Of a DNA stretch of 64,000 bases, positions 61,409-64,000 are shown in pieces. Under the pieces are notes generated by a model that was not told where the DNA came from, did not search any database, and worked only from the letters and a program-made list of their open reading frames with translations. The translations under genes were made by a program, and so were the position numbers. Position 1 is the stretch's first letter; each line of letters begins with the position of its first letter. Source of the DNA: Rufibacter immobilis (GTDB lineage: Bacteria > Bacteroidota > Bacteroidia > Cytophagales > Hymenobacteraceae); assembly GCF_003721565.1 (NCBI RefSeq), contig NZ_RJJE01000017.1, forward strand, positions 372,001 to 436,000. Reading direction: 5' to 3'.

Positions 61409-62842
61409 TTATCTGACAGTTGCTAAGCTTTCGATTTCTACAACTGAATACAACGGTGATACGGAATCAAAAGAACCTGAATAACGGATACGGTTTGAGC
61501 TGGACTCTTCGGCTTTCATTTTAATGAGCTTCGCCTTGAATTCTTCAACCGTATCAAAGCCAAAAACACCCTTCACCTTCTCGAAATGCCTTTTTGACAC
61601 CAACTTATAGAAGATCTCAGATTTGCCAGAAGAATCATAGATGTAGGTCATAGGGAACCAATAAACATCTTTGAGTTCTGCGACATAGTGGCAAAGCAAG
61701 TCGGCTTGGACTAGTTGGCTCTTGGAAACAGTCTCTGGTAGCCTTTTTATCATCAAGTCTGCCATTGGACTGAAGAAGTTCTGGGAGAATGTATCTTTAT
61801 AATACTTATCAATCACGTCAACATGGTAATTGAACGCGTCAAAGCTCTTAGCGTCATTTCTGTAGTTCCTGCTGTCTTTTGTGAAATATCCCGAGTGAAG
61901 GGCATTCTCCACGAGCCAGTAACACTCGTTCTTCATGGCCACTGCGACGGTGTACAGAAATAGCTCGCGGATGAAAAGCCTAAAGTTGTCAAACTCGTGG
62001 TTCGTCCAACTGCCCCTTCCGTCGCCAGGGGCAGTTAATAAAGTAAGGTTCTCAAAAAACCTCACCATCACGTCAAAATCGAATTCTACCCCAAGCTTGG
62101 TCAATTTGTCGACAAAGGTAATATAGTCATCCCGCAGGGGCGTGTATTGGTTGACGCTGTCGCAAATTGCTTTTCCTACTCCAATGTGATCGTGGGTCTC
62201 AAACGTTATGCCGAACGCCTTCAGGTTAATGTAGAACTCGTCTAGGAATTCTCTGATCATTGAGTTGAGGCGGTTGGGGTGCCTGTCGTAATGGCTGTCG
62301 AAGCTCCTCAGAAGGAAGGACGTCTTGAAGTTCATCGGTGTCTCCTCGAAGAGATACTTCGGCGCGGCACCCACCTTTGGCTTACTGTACAATGGGCGGT
62401 CGTAGATGTTCCTGATCAGGGATTCGTAGTTCTTCTCGAATTGATCATTGTTAGACATATCTATGTATACCCTTCCTTCCAAAAACGTTGGCAGGAAGGC
62501 GTTGCCTAGATTATCCCGCTCGACTACGATCGGGATAAATTTCTCTTGTGAGGTATCCTTATAGATCTTAGGGCTTATTATCTGTGTCTCGGTACCGACC
62601 CCTCCACTTCTAGCGTCTGCCTTCTCAGAGTATTTCTTGTCAAGTATGATTAATACTTTATGGATGCCCTCCGATTTAACCATCGACTCCATGAAATCAT
62701 AGAGGTCATGTCCTTCCTTCAAATCCCACTTATCAATCACGACCTCAATACCGTCAGCCATTAGTCTCTCCGCCAGGGCCAATACCCATTGCTCATGCGC
62801 TGGCGTCGTCCAACTGTAGGAGATAAATACTTTTCTGTTCAT
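61409..62842 (-). CDS. SEFIR (TIR-like) domain protein
   Basis: 477 residues. Residues 1-160 are a SEFIR domain: RKVFISYSWTTPAHEQWVLA, DGIEVVIDKWDLKEGHDLYDFM and IHKVLIILDKKYSEKADAR. The remaining 300 residues are helical and of no recognised type, perhaps a sensor. ATG at 62842 precedes the domain directly. SEFIR proteins of bacteria act in phage defence, probably as NAD-cleaving effectors; here the gene stands alone beside a recombinase. Confidence 0.85.
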   Translation of the reverse strand: MNRKVFISYSWTTPAHEQWVLALAERLMADGIEVVIDKWDLKEGHDLYDFMESMVKSEGIHKVLIILDKKYSEKADARSGGVGTETQIISPKIYKDTSQEKFIPIVVERDNLGNAFLPTFLEGRVYIDMSNNDQFEKNYESLIRNIYDRPLYSKPKVGAAPKYLFEETPMNFKTSFLLRSFDSHYDRHPNRLNSMIREFLDEFYINLKAFGITFETHDHIGVGKAICDSVNQYTPLRDDYITFVDKLTKLGVEFDFDVMVRFFENLTLLTAPGDGRGSWTNHEFDNFRLFIRELFLYTVAVAMKNECYWLVENALHSGYFTKDSRNYRNDAKSFDAFNYHVDVIDKYYKDTFSQNFFSPMADLMIKRLPETVSKSQLVQADLLCHYVAELKDVYWFPMTYIYDSSGKSEIFYKLVSKRHFEKVKGVFGFDTVEEFKAKLIKMKAEESSSNRIRYSGSFDSVSPLYSVVEIESLATVR

Positions 62843-62954
62843 CTGTAATGGAGCCTCCATACTTAAATGCTTGTGGATCCCAATATACTATATGATCACA
62901 TGACTATATAAATAGAATTAGGGTATATTCTTAATTATGGGCTTTTACTAAAAG

Positions 62955-63000
62955 CGCAAAAAAAGAATAGCCATACCAGTGTGACCCAGTATGGCTATAA
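62955..63000 (-). terminator. Minus-strand terminator upstream of the SEFIR gene
   Basis: ATAGCCATAC with GTATGGCTAT (62969-63000), followed on the minus strand by TTCTTTTTTTG. It would end a short transcript coming from the small ORF at 63,145-63,264. Confidence 0.7.
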
Positions 63001-63080
63001 AAATAGGCGGGGAAGTGCCTCTCAGATATAGATCATGTCGAGTAATTAACTTGACATCAATGACCTATACCTATCGAGTT

Positions 63081-63140
63081 ATTTATGGTGAGTAAGTCGG
63101 TAGCGGGTATTACCCCGCTACCGACTTACTCACCATAAAT
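63081..63140. repeat. Perfect 27-bp inverted repeat with 6-base loop
   Basis: The arm ATTTATGGTGAGTAAGTCGG plus TAGCGGG pairs without mismatch with 63114-63140; the loop is TATTAC. It starts 5 bases past the stop codon of a small minus-strand ORF and has no T tract. It could be an RNA structure, a single-strand DNA hairpin, or an origin. Confidence 0.85.
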
Positions 63141-63144
63141 CTAC

Positions 63145-63264
63145 TTAGTTGCCCAAGTAGCCTACTAACAGGGGAAGCAGTTTTAAAATAGTCAGTAGTA
63201 TTTGTGATACTACAACCATAAACTGCCTATCCACCTTCAGAGAGAACTCAATTTTCAGCTTCAT
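63145..63264 (-). CDS. Small hydrophobic ORF, 39 residues
   Basis: It reads MKLKIEFSLKVDRQFMVVVS and then QILLTILKLLPLLVGYLGN: a charged start and one membrane-spanning helix, the look of type I toxins or small membrane proteins. The transcript would contain the perfect hairpin (63081-63140) and end at 62,955. No clear promoter or ribosome site was seen. The rest of 62843-63558 holds nothing else. Confidence 0.45.
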   Translation of the reverse strand: MKLKIEFSLKVDRQFMVVVSQILLTILKLLPLLVGYLGN

Positions 63265-63558
63265 CTGTTTAAGGATTAGGTATGCTTATACATACACCTC
63301 CCTACAACCTACTCTATCTCTTTATGTGATCAAATGCTATTGAGTATTTCAAAAACATAAATTTTTCCAACAAGTTCCAAATATATCATTTTATAACAAA
63401 ATTGAAAGTTGAAAAGATTTCATAAAATGTATTTTCTCACGTGTAAAAATAAAAGAGCAAATCACAGTATCGGACTAAGGAATAGATAATCCTGAACAAT
63501 AATGATTGTCTAACCATAAATAGCTATCATTTACACCGTAAGAAAATAATACTGATAA

Positions 63559-64000
63559 ATGGAAAACCTAGATCTCCAGATCATGGCCGACGGTAAGGGA
63601 TACCTTGATCGGGAATGCCCATCCGCCGAATGCGGCTTCAAATTTAAGGTGCTACTTGCAGATTGGACAGGAAAGCTGAAGGATCAGGAAGTACACTGCC
63701 CACAGTGCGGCCATACTTCAGCTTACGGGAACTGGTTCACCACCGAGCAGGTAGAGGAGATCAGAGATAGGGCCATGCAACGCCTTGCCAGCATGGTTAG
63801 GCAATCCCTAGCGGGGGCAGCCGCTGATTTCAACAGGAGGCAATACAACAACCCCTTTGTTAAAATGTCCATTTCTGTCCGAGGGCCATCTGCGACTTTC
63901 CTGCTGCCCATCCCAGCAATGGAAGAGATGCAGCAAGTGATAGCCCGCACCGAGTGTGCCACCAGTTACGCTGTCGTGGGCAGCGCATTCTTCTGCCCTT
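63559..64000 (+). CDS. Zinc-ribbon protein, cut by the window edge
   Basis: 147 codons are open to the last base. The N-terminus has Cys pairs RECPSAECGFKFKV and VHCPQCGHTSAYG, a four-Cys zinc ribbon. A helix EQVEEIRDRAMQRLASMVRQ follows, then a beta-rich part. ATG at 63559. Zinc ribbons of this type bind nucleic acids; the full length and function cannot be judged here. Confidence 0.7.
   Translation, partial: MENLDLQIMADGKGYLDRECPSAECGFKFKVLLADWTGKLKDQEVHCPQCGHTSAYGNWFTTEQVEEIRDRAMQRLASMVRQSLAGAAADFNRRQYNNPFVKMSISVRGPSATFLLPIPAMEEMQQVIARTECATSYAVVGSAFFCP

Noticed and set aside
48937-64000. A second tRNA-bounded integrative element to the right of the first
   Set aside because: I found no further copy of the tRNA-Arg 3' end up to the window edge; the region is called accessory on gene content only.

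Overview
The window looks like a Bacteroidota chromosome, order Cytophagales and most likely Hymenobacteraceae (Rufibacter-like; the genus is a guess). The support is type IX secretion (a PorP/SprF protein, a type B gliding-motility C-terminal domain and a type A sorting domain), promoters of the TTG-N19-TAnnTTTG form instead of sigma70 boxes, an S-box (SAM-I) riboswitch ahead of homocysteine synthesis genes, a biotin operon of Bacteroidota type, and BatB/BatC-like and YwqK-like proteins.

Bases 1-38,800 are ordinary chromosome. In order they hold: a T9SS pair (SprF-like plus a large Ig-like adhesin); phosphoglucomutase; 4-hydroxyphenylpyruvate dioxygenase; trpS; an alpha/beta hydrolase; a YhhQ transporter; STAS-rnz; purC; a SAM riboswitch and Cys-rich leader ORF controlling metY-metX-hom; the divergent lysC-lysA pair; a 1,954-residue T9SS surface protein; the operon bioB-bioF-bioD-bioA-KAS; a YwqK-like repeat protein; a thiolase; and batB-batC. 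This part carries about 18 copies of a short palindromic element (core GTTTAGGGGCTGTTTTT and its complement), usually just 3' of genes. One copy is read through in frame inside bioF. In the best copies the arms beyond the core differ from copy to copy yet stay self-complementary.

At 38,803-39,217 lie three tRNA genes (Ser-GCU, Pro-UGG, Arg-UCU). The 3' end of tRNA-Arg is repeated exactly over 27 bases at 48,910-48,936, next to a tyrosine recombinase gene. This marks a 9.7-kb integrative element. It carries a possible replication protein, an XRE/ImmA regulator with a palindromic operator, a serine recombinase, and metal-related cargo (HMA-CDF exporter, TonB receptor, DUF6660-like protein).

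From 48,937 to the window end the sequence is still accessory. It includes: an operon of a TPR/HExxH protein, a MazG-like pyrophosphohydrolase and a PD-(D/E)XK-helicase fusion; a NucA-like secreted nuclease with a NuiA-like inhibitor; a WYL regulator remnant; a protein with a family-A-polymerase-like palm; several small unknown genes; a second serine recombinase; a SEFIR-domain protein; a small hydrophobic ORF beside a perfect 27-bp hairpin; and a zinc-ribbon protein cut by the window edge. The palindromic element was not seen anywhere from 39,219 on, which fits foreign origin. The best candidates for undescribed biology are the palindrome family, the riboswitch plus Cys-leader arrangement, the three-gene helicase/MazG/protease operon and the PolA-like protein.
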